6,688 nt of DNA, taken from NCBI GenBank assembly GCA_020630045.1, contig JAHDCE010000232.1, positions 1 through 6,688 on the forward strand, read 5' to 3'. The stretch's first letter is position 1. Each line of letters starts with the position of its first letter. The notes below the pieces were generated by a model, which worked only from the letters and a program-made list of their open reading frames with translations, had not been told where the DNA came from and did not search any database. The translations under genes were made by a program, and so were the position numbers. This document shows positions 5,256 to 6,688 of the stretch, one piece after another. The stretch comes from Saprospiraceae bacterium. GTDB taxonomy: Bacteria; Bacteroidota; Bacteroidia; Chitinophagales; Saprospiraceae.

Positions 5256-5723
5256 CTAAATGGCGGATAAAGTTTCTTTTACCTGATCAAAATTCGGAAG
5301 TTCTCCCGCGTTATCCAAAACTTCAGCATAACGAATGACTCCTTCTCCATCAATGACGAATGCGGAACGCTTCGAAACATGCTTCATACCTAGGACAAAA
5401 TCTTCATACAAAGCACCATAAGCCCTGGAGACGTCCTTGTTGAAGTCGGATAATAAGGGGAAGTTAAGATTTTGTTCCGCCTTGAATTTTTCAAGTGTAA
5501 ACAAGGAATCTACCGAAATGGCCAAAACTTCCGCATCCAAGTTTTGATAAAAGGAAATGTCGTCCCTTGTATTACAAAGCTCAGTGGTACATACACCCGT
5601 AAAAGCGAGTGGAAAAAACAAAAGAACCACTTTGCGTCCTTTGTATGATGAAAGGGTAACTTGCTCTTTTTGTTCATTAAACAGCGTAAAATCCGGTGCT
5701 GCGTCTCCTACTCGTAAAGCCAT
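5256..5723 (-). CDS. AhpC/TSA-family thiol peroxiredoxin
   Basis: A cytoplasmic thiol peroxidase that reduces hydrogen peroxide and organic hydroperoxides. The 155-residue thioredoxin-fold protein has the peroxidatic motif P38-LAF-T42-GV-C45, with C45 the peroxidatic cysteine, and R119 in KRSAFVID as the likely second catalytic-site residue. A second cysteine, C50, lies five residues after C45, the spacing of the resolving cysteine in the BCP/PrxQ type. The surrounding sequence FFPLAFTGVC and NFPLLSDF is closer to the AhpE-like group, so I leave the gene symbol blank. The start at 5723 gives the usual MALRVGDAAPDFTL opening. It is the first gene of the probable peroxiredoxin-clpS transcript and has its own promoter candidate at 5768-5799. 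Confidence 0.9.
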   Translation of the reverse strand: MALRVGDAAPDFTLFNEQKEQVTLSSYKGRKVVLLFFPLAFTGVCTTELCNTRDDISFYQNLDAEVLAISVDSLFTLEKFKAEQNLNFPLLSDFNKDVSRAYGALYEDFVLGMKHVSKRSAFVIDGEGVIRYAEVLDNAGELPNFDQVKETLSAI

Positions 5724-5767
5724 TGATGATTGTTTTTAGATGATGAAATTAGTTGTTTCGTTGTTAT

Positions 5768-5799
5768 CAAAGATACGGAATTTGGCCGGATATAAAAAA
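5768..5799 (-). promoter_or_regulatory. Promoter candidate for the peroxiredoxin-clpS transcript
   Basis: Read on the - strand, TATCTTTG (5775 to 5768) matches TAnnTTTG exactly, 44 bp ahead of the peroxiredoxin start. About 20 bp further upstream the -33 position reads TTTT (5799 to 5796) instead of TTTG. That T-run is also the U-tract of the terminator of the preceding gene. The -7 box is strong and the -33 box weak. Confidence 0.5.
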
Positions 5800-5828
5800 C
5801 GCCGGCTCAACGAGCCGGCGTTCTTTTT
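5794..5828. terminator. Terminator of the coiled-coil protein gene (bidirectional form)
   Basis: An 11-bp perfect stem, AACGCCGGCTC (5798-5808) with its complement (5812-5822), and a 3-nt AAC loop. On the - strand it is followed by a run of T (5799 to 5794) and lies 46 nt after the stop of the gene at 5869-6531. The + strand also has a T-rich tract after the stem (C then six T, 5823-5829), but no + strand gene precedes it. Confidence 0.88.
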
Positions 5829-5868
5829 TGTGCCTTATCCCTTCGTGAAGTCGGGATATATAATTGGA

Positions 5869-6531
5869 TTAATCCAATTTCTTCAAGAGCTTTTTGATCT
5901 TTTCTACAACCTCGGCTTGTGCTTCGATTTCTTTTGTCTTGGTTTCCTGAGCACCGGCATTTTCCTTGATGCCTTCTTTCGCTTCGGCGATTTTCTTTTC
6001 GCACTTAGCGATTTCGTCTTCGTAATCTTCTTTGTCTTTTTTCAAATCCTTCATGTCGCCGTTTAGCTTCTTGAGGATTTTTTCTTGCTCTTTCAAATCT
6101 TCTTCAATAGAAGCACGAGAAACACTCAATGCGAATTCATTTAAGATTTTTTCAGCAACGGCTACTTTGTCACCATGCATGCTAGAATTCAAGTAAGCGC
6201 CCCCTAAGTCGAACCAAACAGTCAATGTCGTGTTCTCGCCGCTTTGCTTGGCTGTAGAATAAATATCTACAGTATTGCTACTCATCGCTTTGATTTCCGA
6301 ATTGTCTGCGAATACTTCAGGAGATTTCTTGGCCTTCTTGACCTTTCCGTCAAAGTCTTTTAGGTATTTGATCCAAGCTTTTTCTACTTCCTTCGCTTCG
6401 GTCTTTCTTAATTCAATAGTGAAAGCGTTGTTGCTTCCTTGGCTCATACTCGCTGAACCTTCTTTGATTTGTGCCGTCATGGCAGTCGCTCCGAATACAA
6501 GGAGGAATAAGAATAGTGTAATCTTTTTCAT
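5869..6531 (-). CDS. Secreted coiled-coil protein of unknown function
   Basis: A 220-residue protein with no named family that I can assign; similar secreted proteins with a C-terminal Lys/Glu-rich coil are, as far as I know, common in Bacteroidota. A signal peptide, MKKITLFLFLLVFGATAMTA, has likely cleavage after residue 17 or 20 and no lipobox Cys, so the product should be periplasmic or exported. Residues about 35-138 look like a small alpha/beta domain (AFTIELRK, WIKYLKDFDGKVKKAKKS, TLTVWFDLGGAYLN). Residues 139-220 are Lys/Glu-rich heptad-like sequence typical of a coiled coil, with a single Cys in IAKCEKK. It has its own terminator and a separate upstream region, so it is probably monocistronic. 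The start is fixed by the signal peptide. Confidence 0.85.
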   Translation of the reverse strand: MKKITLFLFLLVFGATAMTAQIKEGSASMSQGSNNAFTIELRKTEAKEVEKAWIKYLKDFDGKVKKAKKSPEVFADNSEIKAMSSNTVDIYSTAKQSGENTTLTVWFDLGGAYLNSSMHGDKVAVAEKILNEFALSVSRASIEEDLKEQEKILKKLNGDMKDLKKDKEDYEDEIAKCEKKIAEAKEGIKENAGAQETKTKEIEAQAEVVEKIKKLLKKLD

Positions 6532-6562
6532 AATGAATCAGGTATTTGTGAAATGAATGGTT

Positions 6563-6600
6563 GTTATTAATAACCGGTCAATATTAAAGGTTAACCGGTT
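6563..6600. promoter_or_regulatory. Paired TAACCGGT sites and a 12-bp palindrome upstream of the coiled-coil gene
   Basis: TAACCGGT occurs at 6571-6578 and 6592-6599, exactly 21 bp apart, which is two turns of the helix. Each holds the palindrome ACCGGT. A perfect 12-bp palindrome GTTATTAATAAC (6563-6574) overlaps the first copy. The group lies 32-69 bp ahead of the start codon at 6531. A near match to the -7 box on the - strand, TAATATTG, falls between the two copies (6580-6587). The repeats are seen; an operator role is inferred. The rest of the end region to 6688 shows no supported gene. Confidence 0.4.
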
Positions 6601-6688
6601 CATATCTTCAATAACAGCTTTTTTGACGTTACGGAAACGATGCTGTTACACAGAGTGTGGGTTAATATGAAGTTAAAAAGGGAAAAGC

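Noticed and set aside
5740..6066. 108-residue hydrophobic open frame on the + strand
   Set aside because: It is antisense to the Lys/Glu-rich coiled coil; such codons read in reverse give Phe/Leu-rich sequence.
6667..6688. Possible start of a + strand gene (ATG then six codons, MKLKREK) at the right edge
   Set aside because: Only seven codons are visible and no convincing promoter precedes it, so a gene cannot be supported.

Overview
The window looks like a chromosomal housekeeping segment of a member of the Bacteroidota. Three things point there: exact or near-exact Bacteroidota-type promoters (TTTG, about 20 bp, TAnnTTTG), start codons preceded by A/T-rich sequence with no clear Shine-Dalgarno, and protein sequences typical of the phylum (the NDD-FNTF ClpS and a secreted coiled-coil protein of a kind I associate with Bacteroidota). 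I cannot name a genus from this sequence alone. There is no rRNA, tRNA or CRISPR array and no transposase gene. The longest stretch without a gene is 236 bp.

Left part, + strand (1-1630): a 34-bp perfect palindrome (11-44), then a Bacteroidota-type promoter (65-96) and a structured leader (about 101-193). These lead into rpsF-rpsR-rplI, encoding ribosomal proteins bS6, bS18 and bL9. Downstream lies a 161-bp repeat element (1411-1571) whose ends are the two halves of the palindrome seen at 11-44, followed by a strong intrinsic terminator (1589-1626). The ribosomal protein operon is therefore bracketed by two forms of one palindromic element. This is the most unusual thing in the window.

Centre, + strand (1632-3478): a small lipoprotein gene whose stop codon overlaps the start of gatB, encoding subunit B of the Glu-tRNA(Gln)/Asp-tRNA(Asn) amidotransferase. 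The pair starts only 5 nt after the terminator U-tract, so its transcription is puzzling. A bidirectional terminator (3495-3518) separates gatB from the convergent genes to its right.

Right part, - strand (6531 to 3550, in transcription order): a secreted coiled-coil protein of unknown function, a terminator, then peroxiredoxin, clpS, aat and mscL. ClpS (N-degron adaptor) and Aat (which creates N-degrons by adding Leu/Phe) act in one pathway, N-degron proteolysis through a Clp unfoldase. MscL is the osmotic safety-valve channel. Peroxiredoxin and clpS probably share a promoter at about 5768-5799. A 20-bp perfect inverted repeat between clpS and aat probably ends or attenuates that transcript.

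I did not find a convincing new multi-gene system. The best leads are the palindromic element pair, the rpsF leader RNA, the terminator abutting the lipoprotein start, and paired ACCGGT sites ahead of the coiled-coil gene.
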